NCBI GenBank assembly: GCA_026988735.1
Contig: JALSKR010000116.1
Coordinates: 1-16,280 of the forward strand
Source of the DNA: Sulfurimonas sp.
GTDB taxonomy: Bacteria; Campylobacterota; Campylobacteria; Campylobacterales; Sulfurimonadaceae
Direction: 5' to 3'
Length of the DNA: 16,280 nt
The stretch's first letter is position 1, and the number at the start of each line of letters is the position of its first letter. The notes under the pieces are model-generated. The model saw only the letters and a program-made list of their open reading frames with translations, was not told where the DNA came from and made no database searches. Of the stretch, positions 1 to 8,699 are shown piece after piece. A program made the translations under genes and the position numbers.

Positions 1-916
1 GCAATTTTTTCTCCACGGAATGTTGCATATAGGAGTTCTTTACATGTAACAGTTCCTGACGCAGGTTATATATTTTTTGCCTTATTCTTTGCGTCAACTG
101 TGTTGATAACGAATCTAAATACTGATAGAGTTCATTTGTGTCAGGCAGTATCATCTCCATTGCAGCACTCGGTGTCGGTGCCCGCAGATCTGCTACAAAA
201 TCACTGATCACCCAGTCAATTTCATGTCCTACAGCAGAAACTATAGGTGTTTTTGCATGAAAAAGCGCATCGGCGACAATCTCTTCATTAAAAGCCCACA
301 AATCTTCTATACTGCCACCGCCACGACCTACAACTATAATATCATAGCCTTTTGTATCGGCAGTTTTTAGAGCATTGACAATAGAAAAAGCCGCACCTTC
401 ACCTTGTACAAGCACATCATAGACATCTATTTCCAAGAGTCTGTAGCGAGAATTGGCAACACGCAGCATATCTTGCAGTGCAGCACCGGTGCCTGAAGTA
501 ATCAGTGCGATACGTGAAGGGAATTTTGGAAGTTGCTTTTTTTTCTCAGGACTGAAATATCCTTGAGCAGAAAGTTTTTGCTTGAGCTGTTCATAGGCCA
601 AAGCCAAAGCACCCTGACCTGCAGGCTCAATCATAAAACAGTTTATCTGGTAACTTCCACGGGGCTTGTAAAGTGTAACTGCACCGTCTATAGTAACCTT
701 CATTCCCTCTTCCAGACGAAATCTGAGCTTTGAAGCATTGCCCCGAAACATCACACAGCTTACAGCAGAATCTCTGTCTTTGAGGGTAAAATATATATGC
801 CCTGAGTTATGAAACGTGATGCGGGAAAGCTCACCCTCAACAAAAACACGTTCAAACGTGCTTTCAAGAACAGTTTTTATCTGCTCATTAAGGGCTGAGA
901 CACTTAAGGTATGCAT
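1..916 (-). CDS. xseA: Exodeoxyribonuclease VII large subunit (3' end outside window)
   Basis: This is the large catalytic subunit of exonuclease VII, which with XseB degrades single-stranded DNA in the cytoplasm during repair. About 305 codons are visible from ATG at 916; the C-terminal part, probably 100 or more residues, lies left of the window. Residues about 1-100 form the OB-fold DNA-binding domain (VEGELSR, then HIYFTLKD). The catalytic domain follows, with ALITSGTGAALQDM at about 137-150 and the hallmark GRGGGSIEDLWAFNEE at about 197-212, then VGHEIDW at about 229-235. The start lies 9 nt after the ubiE stop and no stronger ribosome site is seen. It is the last visible gene of the minus-strand run. 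Identification rests on the motifs and is firm; XseB is not in the window. Confidence 0.96.
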   Translation of the reverse strand, partial: MHTLSVSALNEQIKTVLESTFERVFVEGELSRITFHNSGHIYFTLKDRDSAVSCVMFRGNASKLRFRLEEGMKVTIDGAVTLYKPRGSYQINCFMIEPAGQGALALAYEQLKQKLSAQGYFSPEKKKQLPKFPSRIALITSGTGAALQDMLRVANSRYRLLEIDVYDVLVQGEGAAFSIVNALKTADTKGYDIIVVGRGGGSIEDLWAFNEEIVADALFHAKTPIVSAVGHEIDWVISDFVADLRAPTPSAAMEMILPDTNELYQYLDSLSTQLTQRIRQKIYNLRQELLHVKNSYMQHSVEKKL

Positions 917-925
917 AAATTTTAT

Positions 926-1660
926 CTACTTTTTACGTGCAATCAGCAGTGTTGAAATATCCATAGAAAAACTTTGTGTATGCAGCATTTCAAATCCTGC
1001 ATTTTCCAACTCTTTCTGCATGCCCTGGATTGTTACAAAATTTTCTATAGAATCAGGAAGATAGGTATATGCTTCGAGGTTTTTGGAAATAGCAGCACCG
1101 ACATAGGGAAGAATTTTATGCATATAAATATCACGGATTCTTTTAAGAATATTTTTGTTTTCATCTTTCATAAATTCCAGAATAACAACCAATCCGTCTT
1201 TTTTGAGCATTCTGTTAAATTCATAAAATGCTTCTTGCCGCTCAACAACATTGCGAATGCCATAGGTAATGCTCAATATGTCTGCACTGGTATTTTCAAG
1301 TGGAATTTCTGTTGCTTTTGCAATATGATATGAAAAATCCGGAAATTTTTTACGGGCAACATCAACCATGCCGTTTGATGGGTCAACTCCAACAAATTCA
1401 CTTATATTTACCCCTGCTTTTTGTGCCTGCTTTTGCCAAAATCCCATCATATCGCCCGTACCACAGGCAACATCTACTATCATGTCAATATTTTTTTTGC
1501 CATAATAATCAAATGACAAATCACAGGCTTTTTTTCGCCATGATATATCTACGCCCATGCTCATCACACGGTTTGCAGTATCATATGTAGGGGCGATATC
1601 ATCAAACATAGAGACGATTTTTTCTTGTTTCACATCATCTTTTTGGTCTAAAATACTCAT
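926..1660 (-). CDS. ubiE: Demethylmenaquinone / benzoquinol C-methyltransferase UbiE (MenG)
   Basis: A SAM-dependent methyltransferase of 244 residues, the usual family length, which methylates demethylmenaquinone in the last step of menaquinone synthesis. The N-terminal family signature FDDIAPTYDTANRVMSMG lies at about 19-36, followed by W41-R42. SAM motif I is VDVACGTGD at 62-70. The YGIRNV segment and the LKKDGLVVILEF segment that follow are typical of UbiE. ATG at 1660 is preceded by an AAGGAT ribosome site about 10 nt upstream. The ribD stop lies 4 nt before it. Campylobacterota generally use menaquinone rather than ubiquinone, so the MenG role is inferred rather than the ubiquinone role. 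A menaquinone-methylating paralogue is a less likely alternative. Confidence 0.93.
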   Translation of the reverse strand: MSILDQKDDVKQEKIVSMFDDIAPTYDTANRVMSMGVDISWRKKACDLSFDYYGKKNIDMIVDVACGTGDMMGFWQKQAQKAGVNISEFVGVDPSNGMVDVARKKFPDFSYHIAKATEIPLENTSADILSITYGIRNVVERQEAFYEFNRMLKKDGLVVILEFMKDENKNILKRIRDIYMHKILPYVGAAISKNLEAYTYLPDSIENFVTIQGMQKELENAGFEMLHTQSFSMDISTLLIARKK

Positions 1661-1664
1661 AAAT

Positions 1665-2675
1665 TTATATCCTTCTTTTCATCCACAATATTATATCTTC
1701 TGCTTCTTTGCCTGCATTTAAAATATCAAATTTATCTTCAATATTTTTAAATCCTTCATGCCCGCCAAATCCAGGGGCAAGATAGCATAGATAATAATCA
1801 ACAATGTCTCGACTCAACTCATACATCTTTTCACTGCCCTCAATCATAATGTTTTTATAATTTTTCAGAAGTGAAAAGTCACTTGCTATAGTTACTTTTC
1901 GATTTGGTACATGAAACAGAGGAATAGTTCTGTCAAACTCTTTTTGACGTGAAAGTATTAAAATATCGGGTGCTTTGCCGTTTACCAAGCGTGCATCAAG
2001 TGTCGGTCTGTCACTGCGTACCGTATTACCGCCGATGACAAGCAGATCACAGACATTTCTCATAGCATGCACATTTCTTCTTGAAGTCTCAGAACTGACA
2101 ATACCACCGTCTGTTGTACCGTTAAGTCTCTGCGCCCATTTAAAAAAGACAAATCTTTCGTTTATAAATCGTCTAAAGGGAAAAAGTAAATCTTCACACT
2201 TTTCTTTGTTTACATGTATGCTTACATGTAAACCGCTCTTGATTAAAATTTTATTGCCTTTTGCCGCTGTCTCATGTAAATCTTCTACACCGATATAAAG
2301 GTTTTTAATGCCAAGCTGTGCGATCAAATTAGCGCATGAAGGTGTTTTTCCCACATGTGAACATGGTTCGAGCGTCGAATATAAAGAACAGTTTTTAAAA
2401 ATATTGTTATGGTTTTGGAGTAAAAAAGTATGAATTTCTCTGGATGTATGGAGTTGCAGTATTGCTTTGTTTTGTGTCAGTTTATAGTATGCAGACCGAA
2501 GCGCATTTACTTCGGCATGAGGTTCACCGGCTTTATGATGCGCCTCTACGGCTAACAGTTCGCCGTTCTCGCCTAAAATAACACAGCCTACTGCAGGATT
2601 AGGGTAAGTCAATCCTTGATATTTCCAAGCCTCATGAAGGGCAAGGTTCATATAAAAGTTATGATCTATTTCCAT
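1665..2675 (-). CDS. ribD: Bifunctional riboflavin deaminase/reductase RibD
   Basis: Catalyses two consecutive riboflavin steps: deamination of the pyrimidine amine made from GTP, then NADPH reduction of the ribose side chain. The zinc deaminase domain (about 1-160) shows YPNPAVGCV at 24-32, the HAE triad at 53-55 and the zinc ligands C105 and C114 in LEPCSHVGKTPSC. Between them is an unusually long segment (about 60-100). The reductase domain begins near RFINERFVFFKWAQRLNGTTDG (169-190) and continues with GGNTVRSDRPTLDARL. At 336 residues the protein is shorter than the E. coli enzyme (367), mainly because the reductase half is compact, but the core motifs remain. The start overlaps the end of rimP by 10 nt, suggesting translational coupling. 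Confidence 0.93.
   Translation of the reverse strand: MEIDHNFYMNLALHEAWKYQGLTYPNPAVGCVILGENGELLAVEAHHKAGEPHAEVNALRSAYYKLTQNKAILQLHTSREIHTFLLQNHNNIFKNCSLYSTLEPCSHVGKTPSCANLIAQLGIKNLYIGVEDLHETAAKGNKILIKSGLHVSIHVNKEKCEDLLFPFRRFINERFVFFKWAQRLNGTTDGGIVSSETSRRNVHAMRNVCDLLVIGGNTVRSDRPTLDARLVNGKAPDILILSRQKEFDRTIPLFHVPNRKVTIASDFSLLKNYKNIMIEGSEKMYELSRDIVDYYLCYLAPGFGGHEGFKNIEDKFDILNAGKEAEDIILWMKRRI
2211..2230. repeat. Paired copies of palindrome TACATGTA (six copies in window)
   Basis: Two copies (2211-2218 and 2223-2230) lie 4 nt apart inside ribD. Four more are at 41-48 (xseA), 10135-10142 and 10326-10333 (both in the DHH-like gene) and 14392-14399 (folB). Five of the six read TTTACATGTA on the plus strand. 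By a hand estimate at about 37% GC, roughly 0.5 copies would be expected in this length. All copies are within genes, in two different reading frames. Confidence 0.6.
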
Positions 2676-3118
2676 TCAAAATAGGTTTTTGCTTTTTTTA
2701 CTGTATTAAAATCAATTTCCTGAAGTTCATTCTCTTTTTCTACAAAAAGTTTATTTCCTTCAACTTTAACAAGTTTGCCTTTGATTTTTTCTTTTTCATC
2801 TAACAATAAAGAAACATTTTCACCGACAGATTTTTTAAAATGATCTAATGTTGTCAGTTTTCTCTCAATTCCAGGACTGCCGACTTCGAGTCTGTATTCA
2901 CCAGAAACAGGTGGTGTGACATCCAATAAAGGTGAAATCAAATGTGTTAACTCAACACAGGCATCAAGACTCACACTTTTACGTTTTGTATCTTCAATTT
3001 CAGGTGAAATAACACTTATTCGAAAAATCGTTTCATCATTTTCATTGACAATCACAGTATCATAAAGTTCCAAATCTACTGATTTTACTACCGATTCTAT
3101 ATCACTGTGTAAACTCAT
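2666..3118 (-). CDS. rimP: Ribosome maturation factor RimP
   Basis: A cytoplasmic factor of 150 residues needed for assembly of the 30S subunit. The N-terminal alpha/beta domain (about 1-85) contains the family features LDACVELTHLISPLLD and GEYRLEVGSPGIERKL (about 74-89, with the conserved V-S-S/G-PG-ER-L). The C-terminal Sm-like domain (about 90-150) starts near VGENVSLLLDEKEKIKGKLV. ATG at 3118 overlaps the rbfA stop in an ATGA arrangement, and the end overlaps ribD by 10 nt. In most bacteria rimP is the first gene of a rimP-nusA-infB operon. Here it comes after infB and rbfA, as in H. pylori, and nusA is absent. Confidence 0.93.
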   Translation of the reverse strand: MSLHSDIESVVKSVDLELYDTVIVNENDETIFRISVISPEIEDTKRKSVSLDACVELTHLISPLLDVTPPVSGEYRLEVGSPGIERKLTTLDHFKKSVGENVSLLLDEKEKIKGKLVKVEGNKLFVEKENELQEIDFNTVKKAKTYFEWK

Positions 3119-3483
3119 GATTCTTCTCCTTTGTGCTCTTTGGCTATTTTTTTAAACAAGTCTTCTATATTTTGAGATTTCTTTAACTGTTCATCAAATT
3201 CAAATGCCAACTTTGGGCATCTGTACCAGCCTTGGTCTTTTAAACAAAAATCTTCTATAAGCGGACGTGCCTTTCTAAGCTGTCGCATATAGGTTCTTTT
3301 TTCTTCTTCACTGAAATCACTTGGATCAATATAGACTTTTGCATCACTTCGTCCGCGTGAGCACTTTACCTCAATGACACTGAGTTCGTGCAAGCGATTA
3401 TCATTAAGCTGACTGAGGGCTTCGGGAATGAGCTCAGATAAAAGTGCCTCGGTTCTTTTTTGCTTTATTTGTGCTTCATTCAT
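3115..3483 (-). CDS. rbfA: 30S ribosome-binding factor RbfA
   Basis: A small KH-fold protein (122 residues) that binds immature 30S subunits near the 5' end of 16S rRNA and assists maturation, including at low temperature. The sequence shows the expected N-terminal helix (RTEALLSELIPEALSQL), the strand HELSVIEVKCSRGRSDAKVYI and the later RKARPLIEDFCLK and CPKLAFEFDEQLKKSQNIEDLF segments that match the end of the KH fold. The start is ATG at 3483, 9 nt after the infB stop, and its stop overlaps the rimP start by 4 nt (ATGA). Position directly after infB is conserved across many bacteria and supports the call. Confidence 0.93.
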   Translation of the reverse strand: MNEAQIKQKRTEALLSELIPEALSQLNDNRLHELSVIEVKCSRGRSDAKVYIDPSDFSEEEKRTYMRQLRKARPLIEDFCLKDQGWYRCPKLAFEFDEQLKKSQNIEDLFKKIAKEHKGEES

Positions 3484-3492
3484 TATTTTTCT

Positions 3493-6186
3493 TTACAGAG
3501 AAACTTTTTGTTCGACTTTTTTGAATGTTTCAATTACATCACCGACTTTTACATCATCATAGTTCGAAATTATTACACCACATTCGTAACCGTTACCAAT
3601 CTCTTCCACATCATCTTTAAAGCGTTTGAGTGATACAAGTTCGCCTTCATATGCCACAACACCCTCACGGATAACACGAACAAGTCCGCCACGGATAAGT
3701 TTGCCATCAACAACAAGACATCCTGCAACCATGCCTTTTGGTGATTTAAAGACATCTTTAACTTCTGCCTGACCTGTATTTTCTTCCGTAAATTTCGGAG
3801 CCATCATACCTGTCAACATTCCGGTCATATCATCAAGAAGCTGATAAATAATAGAATATGTTCTGATATCTACATTTCTCTGTTTTGCCAGTGCTTTAAC
3901 TGAACCTGTAGGGCGAACATTAAAACCAAGAAGCACACAGTTTTCAGAATTGCTTACCAGTTCGACATCACTCTCTGTAATACCACCGACACCGCTTGAA
4001 ATTACATCTATCTTCACTTCCTCATTTCTCAGTTCTGTCAATGAAGTTCTAATCGCTTCAAGTGATCCGTGAACATCAGTCTTAAGCACCACTTTGAGCG
4101 ATTTCAGTTTGCCTTCTGCAATCATAGAAGTCATATCTTCCAATGTTGATTTCGTTGATTTTGAAAGCTCTTTGTTGCGCTCATATTCATAACGCTTCTG
4201 TGCATACTCTTTGGCTTCTTTATCGCTACTCATCGCCATCATAATTTCACCGGCTGCAGGTACTTCATTCAGACCCACTACTACTGCTGTATGCGATGGT
4301 CCGACCTCTTTAATCTGTTTCCCGTTCTCATTAATAAGAGCTTTTACACGACCATACGAACTGCCACATACAACATTGTTTCCGACTTTCAGTGTTCCGT
4401 TTTGCACGATTACAGTTGCAACAGGACCACGTCCTTTTTCCAAAGACGATTCAACTACCGCCGCTTTTGCAGGAGCCTCAGGATTGGCTTTGAGTTCTAA
4501 TACTTCTGCAGTTAAAAGAATGTTTTCCAGCAAATCATCAATACCCATACCTGTTTTTGCAGATACAGGAACAAATTCGACATCCCCGCCCCAGTCAACA
4601 GGAGAAATACCGTGTTCAGCCATTTGACCTTTTACCAAATCAGGATTTGCCGTCTCTTTATCCATTTTATTCAGTGCCACAATAATCGGTACACCTGAAT
4701 CTTTGGCAATTTTTATTACTTCAAGTGTTTGTGGTTTCACACCATCATCAGCAGCAACAACAATAATAACAATATCTGTAATATCAGTACCGCGTTGACG
4801 CATAGAACTAAAAGCAGCGTGTCCCGGCGTATCTATGAAAGTAATTGCTTTGCCTTTTTGCTCAATCGTGTAAGCACCGATATGCTGTGTAATTCCACCG
4901 GCTTCGCCCTGGGTTACTTTTGCTTTTCGTATAGAATCAAGCAATGAAGTTTTACCATGATCGACATGTCCCATAATTGTTATAATAGGCGGTCTTTCAA
5001 CAGCATCAGGGTCTTCCTCTTCTGTTTCTTGCACATAATTAAACTCATCTTTTGGATCGATTACAGTCACTTCAACACCAAACTCTTCAGATAAAATCTC
5101 AATTTCATCAGCACCCAAAAAGTCATTTTTCGTCATCATCATACCAAGATCAAAAAGAACTTTTATGATGTCTGACATCGGACGTTTCAGTTTTTCGGCA
5201 AACTCATAAACACGAATATCTTCAGGAATTTCAACATGTGTTACAATCTCTTCTTCATGCGATGCTTTTGCGTATTTTTTTCTTTTGTCACGAGAAACTT
5301 TTCTTCCGCGTGGTGCCTGTTTTTTGTTAGCATTTCTACCAGCCGGCTTAGGGGCTCTCGGTTTTCTAGGTTCTTCCGGAGCTATTGGTGCGCGTTCTGT
5401 TGCATTTAAATCAAGCAGTGTTACCTGATCATCCATATCCATAGATACTTCAGCCAAAGAACCGCCAAAAATATCAAGTTTTTTTCCTTGGTCTTTTTTT
5501 GATGTCGGTGCCTGTTTTGTAGTCGATTTCTTTTTACGAGCCAGTTCTTCGAGTGCTTCAGCACTCATTTTTCCATAAGAAGAAACTGATGCCTGTTTTT
5601 GAGGCATACTGTATGTTTCTTCAACTTTTGGTTTTTTCTTTTTAACGATTTTTAAACCTGATTTTTTAATAGCAGGTCTGAGTGATGGAGACACTACTCT
5701 TAATGTCGTTTTTTTCACCTCTTTTTTCGGTGCTTCTTCTTTTGGTGTTTTTTCGTCAACACCTTTCTCTTTTTCGTCTATACTTTCAGCTTTTGTCTCT
5801 TTTTCAACTTCAGCTTCTTTTTTGACTTCACTTTCTGTTTCAGCTTCATTTTCTTTTTTGACTTCGGCTTGGGTTTCAGTTGAACTCTTTTTTTCAGCTG
5901 CAACTTCTTCTTGTACTACAGGTGTCTCTTGTTCATCTTTTTTTGTTTCTTCAGGAGTATCATCATTAACTTTTTTAGATGTCTTTTTTACAACTTTTGG
6001 TTTTTTCGCTTCAGTGGTATCATCACCATTCATTATGTAATTTGCCAAACTTTCTGCTTGTTCCATTGTTACTACACTTTGTGCAGATTTTACTTCAAGA
6101 CCCATTTTTTTTGCTTTTTCTAAAACATCTTTAGAAGCTATTCCTAGCTCTTTTGCAATTTCGTGTACTCTAACTTTTTCTATCAT
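3493..6186 (-). CDS. infB: Translation initiation factor IF-2
   Basis: The GTPase (897 residues) that brings initiator fMet-tRNA to the 30S subunit and promotes 50S joining. An N-terminal IF2-N type subdomain spans about 1-52 ([21 protein letters not shown]). Residues about 55-165 form a Lys/Glu-rich low-complexity linker with repeated EVKKE. A second IF2-N element lies near 325-375 ([22 protein letters not shown]). The G domain carries GHVDHGKT at 406-413, DTPGH at 452-456 (H456 is the presumed catalytic histidine) and NKMD at 506-509. Beta-barrel and fMet-tRNA-binding domains follow to the C-terminus. ATG at 6186 has the strongest Shine-Dalgarno in the window, 10 nt upstream. The start overlaps the ylxR-like gene by 17 nt. 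The length is close to E. coli IF-2 (890). Confidence 0.98.
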   Translation of the reverse strand: MIEKVRVHEIAKELGIASKDVLEKAKKMGLEVKSAQSVVTMEQAESLANYIMNGDDTTEAKKPKVVKKTSKKVNDDTPEETKKDEQETPVVQEEVAAEKKSSTETQAEVKKENEAETESEVKKEAEVEKETKAESIDEKEKGVDEKTPKEEAPKKEVKKTTLRVVSPSLRPAIKKSGLKIVKKKKPKVEETYSMPQKQASVSSYGKMSAEALEELARKKKSTTKQAPTSKKDQGKKLDIFGGSLAEVSMDMDDQVTLLDLNATERAPIAPEEPRKPRAPKPAGRNANKKQAPRGRKVSRDKRKKYAKASHEEEIVTHVEIPEDIRVYEFAEKLKRPMSDIIKVLFDLGMMMTKNDFLGADEIEILSEEFGVEVTVIDPKDEFNYVQETEEEDPDAVERPPIITIMGHVDHGKTSLLDSIRKAKVTQGEAGGITQHIGAYTIEQKGKAITFIDTPGHAAFSSMRQRGTDITDIVIIVVAADDGVKPQTLEVIKIAKDSGVPIIVALNKMDKETANPDLVKGQMAEHGISPVDWGGDVEFVPVSAKTGMGIDDLLENILLTAEVLELKANPEAPAKAAVVESSLEKGRGPVATVIVQNGTLKVGNNVVCGSSYGRVKALINENGKQIKEVGPSHTAVVVGLNEVPAAGEIMMAMSSDKEAKEYAQKRYEYERNKELSKSTKSTLEDMTSMIAEGKLKSLKVVLKTDVHGSLEAIRTSLTELRNEEVKIDVISSGVGGITESDVELVSNSENCVLLGFNVRPTGSVKALAKQRNVDIRTYSIIYQLLDDMTGMLTGMMAPKFTEENTGQAEVKDVFKSPKGMVAGCLVVDGKLIRGGLVRVIREGVVAYEGELVSLKRFKDDVEEIGNGYECGVIISNYDDVKVGDVIETFKKVEQKVSL
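5815..5865 (-). repeat. Direct repeat in the infB linker
   Basis: Two exact copies of a 15-nt unit (5815-5829 and 5851-5865, 36 nt apart) each encode EVKKE in the Lys/Glu-rich linker of IF-2. Related shorter copies lie nearby on both sides. The repeat keeps frame and looks like local duplication in a disordered region. Confidence 0.6.
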
Positions 6187-6433
6187 CAGTGATGATCTCC
6201 TTTAATTTATTCATAAGTTTATCTTTATCTGGGCTTTTGCATTGACGCATTAAAGCTTTAAGAAGTTTTTTCTCTTCTTTTAGACAACTTTGACATAAAT
6301 AAAAACTTCTTTTCGTCCCGTCAAATGCTGTCAATTCACCATTAAAACATTGCAGTCTCAATAGATTACATTGCGGTTCTCTTATTCTGCAAGAAACGCA
6401 CATTCTCGTTGGTTGATGAAATTTTTTTGCCAT
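6170..6433 (-). CDS. YlxR/RnpM-family (DUF448) RNA-binding protein
   Basis: A basic protein of 87 residues in the position typical for ylxR, just upstream of infB and overlapping it by 17 nt. The DUF448 pattern is visible: [10 protein letters not shown] near the N-terminus, LLRLQ in the middle and the FYLCQSC strand, followed by a Lys-rich helical tail. Two CxxC pairs (C12/C15 and C47/C50) could bind zinc; many YlxR proteins keep only part of this set. The usual GRGAY motif is replaced by GTKRSFY. In Firmicutes the family member RnpM binds the RNase P RNA and modulates RNase P; carrying that role over here is inference. ATG at 6433 has only a weak ribosome site. Confidence 0.85.
   Translation of the reverse strand: MAKKFHQPTRMCVSCRIREPQCNLLRLQCFNGELTAFDGTKRSFYLCQSCLKEEKKLLKALMRQCKSPDKDKLMNKLKEIITDDRKS
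6197..6203 (-). promoter_or_regulatory. Strong Shine-Dalgarno of infB
   Basis: The minus strand reads AAAGGAG, 10 nt before the infB ATG and inside the 3' end of the upstream ylxR-like gene. It is the closest match to the anti-Shine-Dalgarno sequence in the window. It fixes the infB start and would let infB be translated more strongly than its overlapping neighbour. Confidence 0.8.
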
Positions 6434-6455
6434 TATATCTAAATCTTACTTTATT

Positions 6456-6477
6456 TAATAGAGTTATCGCTCTATTA
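6456..6477 (-). other. Perfect 8-bp inverted repeat over the thrB stop codon
   Basis: The minus strand reads TAATAGAG, a 6-nt loop CGATAA, then CTCTATTA, so eight perfect base pairs can form. The TAA of thrB lies in the loop. No U-tract follows, so it does not look like a normal intrinsic terminator. It sits at the 30-nt thrB to ylxR-like gap, the widest gap in the minus-strand gene run, and could act as an RNA processing or 3'-end stabilising hairpin. The stem is AT-rich, so stability is modest. Confidence 0.45.
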
Positions 6478-7345
6478 TAAGGCCATCATTATCAAAATTC
6501 AAAACTTTTACATTAAAGTCAGGAAATTTTTGCTTCATTCTGTTGGCAATCATTGCAGAATCTTCATCATACGTCAATGAAAAAAATGTAGAACCGCTTC
6601 CTGAGAGGGTACTCATCAATGCACCGCTTTCGTAAGCCACTTTTTGTACAGAAAAAAGTTCCGGCAGTGTTTTCATTCTTGCTTTTTGATGAAATCTGTC
6701 CTGTGCCGCAAGTTTGAGCATCTCCCAGTCTTCATTGAAAAATGCAGCTACAGTCAAGGCTGCATGAGAAAGATTGTAAACTGCATTCTCTTTCGAATAT
6801 GATTTAGGAAGCACGGTCCTTGATTTTGAGGTGTTCATCTGTTTGTTCGGAATGACAACTACAGCTTTGAGATAATCCGGCAGATGTTTTTTTTGAGAAA
6901 AAACCTTGTTTTTTTCAACCGTTGCAACATTAAATCCACCCATCACAGCAGGTGTAATATTGTCAGGGTGCGATTCATATACAAGTGCGTGATTTAATAT
7001 ACGGCGCTTAGAAACCCTTATACCGGCCGCTTCATGCGCAGAAGCAATCGCTGAAACTATTACAGCAGAAGAACTTCCAAGACCACGGGACATTGGAATC
7101 TGATTATAAAATGTAAATTTGAAATTTTGTTTGTTTTTTGTCAATCTTGAATAATGGTCATTAAAAATGCTGATAAAAAGATTGTTCCCTTTGAGTCTCG
7201 GGTTGTTTTCACCTTCACCTTTAATGCTTACACTAAAAAATTTTGAGGGATGAAACTCAACTCTGTTTCTTAAATCTACTGCCAAACCCAGAGTATCAAA
7301 ACCTGGTCCGAGGTTTGCAGATGTTGCCGGTACACTTATTGTCAC
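6464..7345 (-). CDS. thrB: Homoserine kinase
   Basis: A GHMP-family kinase of 293 residues that phosphorylates L-homoserine with ATP, the step before threonine synthase. The N-terminus [20 protein letters not shown] (5-24) is the family signature. The ATP-binding loop [12 protein letters not shown] lies at 84-95 and the third GHMP motif LSGSGST at 247-253, each in the expected place. The start codon is GTG at 7345, supported by AGGAT about 6 nt upstream and by alignment of the first residues to the family. It follows the tsaB-like gene by 8 nt. Homoserine kinase (HP1050) also lies upstream of the ylxR-like and infB genes in H. pylori, as I recall. No other threonine gene is nearby. Confidence 0.96.
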   Translation of the reverse strand: MTISVPATSANLGPGFDTLGLAVDLRNRVEFHPSKFFSVSIKGEGENNPRLKGNNLFISIFNDHYSRLTKNKQNFKFTFYNQIPMSRGLGSSSAVIVSAIASAHEAAGIRVSKRRILNHALVYESHPDNITPAVMGGFNVATVEKNKVFSQKKHLPDYLKAVVVIPNKQMNTSKSRTVLPKSYSKENAVYNLSHAALTVAAFFNEDWEMLKLAAQDRFHQKARMKTLPELFSVQKVAYESGALMSTLSGSGSTFFSLTYDEDSAMIANRMKQKFPDFNVKVLNFDNDGLIIER

Positions 7346-7353
7346 TGATTATC

Positions 7354-7812
7354 CTATCCAACTGCACCTATCATATAAAGGGGCGTTGTATTTGTGCTAA
7401 ACTCTTTATAATCCAACACATCCGGCAATATAAAATCTGCCTCTGGTGCTGTTTCTATTTTTTGAGTTTTTATCTCTTGGTCTATTTTAACAAAATATAG
7501 CTTTCCAATCGCTTTGATAGGCTGGTTTTTATTAAAATAAAAAGCATCTGTTGCAAAAAGAGGTATTTTCTTTAATATACTCAGTGATTTTAAAAATATA
7601 TAGGCTACTTTTATGGACATAAAACTTCCCGGTCCGTTTGCATACAAAAGTTTCTGTATCTCATATTTTTCAAGTATCTCTTTATAAATCAGAGGCAGAG
7701 CATCAGAACTTTTTTCATGACTCTCAATCGTCTCTATAAGTTTGTCCTCTGCATATATACCAATGAAAATCGGTGAACTCAATGCTATACATAAAACATC
7801 AACCTTAGGCAT
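7354..7812 (-). CDS. tsaB: Short, divergent TsaB-like protein (t6A tRNA modification)
   Basis: A protein of 152 residues resembling the N-terminal half of TsaB (YeaZ), which pairs with TsaD to make N6-threonylcarbamoyladenosine at tRNA position 37. The recognisable part is [20 protein letters not shown] (58-77), matching the GPGSFTGLRIG...AKGLA signature of TsaB, followed by PLFATDAF in place of the usual substrate-loop VSSL segment. The N-terminal beta hairpin [16 protein letters not shown] fits the ASKHA fold but has lost the DTS motif. Typical TsaB has about 220-230 residues, so most of the C-terminal half is missing. ATG at 7812 overlaps the lpxC stop by 8 nt. The family is likely; full TsaB function is inferred. 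Confidence 0.72.
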   Translation of the reverse strand: MPKVDVLCIALSSPIFIGIYAEDKLIETIESHEKSSDALPLIYKEILEKYEIQKLLYANGPGSFMSIKVAYIFLKSLSILKKIPLFATDAFYFNKNQPIKAIGKLYFVKIDQEIKTQKIETAPEADFILPDVLDYKEFSTNTTPLYMIGAVG

Positions 7813-8689
7813 AGGCTTTTTCTAACTCTCTGGTTTTTTCACCGACAAGTTCTACCACTTCATAATTATCGGCATCTTTGAGCAGAGCCAGTGTCAATTT
7901 ATGATTAAGATCATGACTCCCTGCCAATGCTTCATAATTTCCTATAAAGTTCATCCCAATCAGACTCATATCTCCGATCGCATCTAAAATTTTATGCCGT
8001 ACAAACTCATCACTGAACCGTAAACCTTCAGGGTTGAGTATCTTTTTATCATCCAAGACCACTGCATTTTCCAGTGAGCCTCCCAAAGCAAGCCCTTTTG
8101 AACGCAAATACTGTACTTCATGTAAAAATCCGAATGTTCTTGCACGGGCAATTTCATTTTTATAGCTTTCTTTGGTAAATTTCAGCACATATGCCTGTGT
8201 CTGAATAACAGGATGGGGAAATTTAATGGTAAAATCATAGTTCAAATCAGGCGACGGGGAAAGTTTTACATATTTTTCCCCCTCTTTTATCTCTACTTCT
8301 TTTTTAATCATCATCACTTTTTTAGGAATATCGAGTTCTTGAATGCCCGCTTCATCCAAAAGCATACAAAAACTTGCGCTGCTTCCATCCATCACGGGCA
8401 CTTCATCTGCATCAACAACAACACGAAGATTGTCAATTCCGTAAGCATATACCGCAGACAAAAGATGTTCTATTGTAGATATGACATAATTGTCTTTGCC
8501 TATAACTGTCGCCATTTTCGTATCAACAACATTCTCAGGAACCAAGGGAATAGAAACATCCACATCACTTCTATAAAATACAATACCGCTGTTTGACTCC
8601 AAAGGTTCTAATCTTAATCGCACAGGAGAACCTTTGTGCAGACCTATCCCGACAAGCTCCACACTTTTTTTGATTGTTGTTTGATACAT
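7805..8689 (-). CDS. lpxC: UDP-3-O-acyl-N-acetylglucosamine deacetylase
   Basis: The zinc deacetylase that commits UDP-acyl-GlcNAc to lipid A synthesis; cytoplasmic, 294 residues. Two repeated alpha/beta domains are visible. The first holds GIGLHKG (14-20) and [17 protein letters not shown], with E74 as general base and H75 as zinc ligand. The second holds [15 protein letters not shown] with zinc ligands H232 and D236, and SHDLNHKL with H259 as the catalytic histidine. VMDGSSASF at 99-107 is also conserved. ATG at 8689 has an AAGGAT ribosome site. It lies 10 nt after the M23 peptidase gene and overlaps the tsaB-like gene. It shows the organism is diderm with lipopolysaccharide. Confidence 0.98.
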   Translation of the reverse strand: MYQTTIKKSVELVGIGLHKGSPVRLRLEPLESNSGIVFYRSDVDVSIPLVPENVVDTKMATVIGKDNYVISTIEHLLSAVYAYGIDNLRVVVDADEVPVMDGSSASFCMLLDEAGIQELDIPKKVMMIKKEVEIKEGEKYVKLSPSPDLNYDFTIKFPHPVIQTQAYVLKFTKESYKNEIARARTFGFLHEVQYLRSKGLALGGSLENAVVLDDKKILNPEGLRFSDEFVRHKILDAIGDMSLIGMNFIGNYEALAGSHDLNHKLTLALLKDADNYEVVELVGEKTRELEKAYA

Positions 8690-8699
8690 CCGTTATCCT

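Noticed and set aside
974..1333. 119-residue open frame on the plus strand
   Set aside because: It is antisense to ubiE and its Phe/Cys/Ile-rich composition is what a reverse-strand reading of a Lys/Glu-rich gene gives.
4211..4627. 138-residue open frame on the plus strand
   Set aside because: It lies wholly antisense to the G-domain region of infB, with low-complexity Ser/Thr/Pro-rich sequence and no recognisable motif.
6456..6477. thrB hairpin as a terminator
   Set aside because: No U-run follows on the transcribed strand and closely packed genes continue downstream.
8213..8596. 127-residue open frame on the plus strand
   Set aside because: It is antisense to the core of lpxC, with no motif and no ribosome site.
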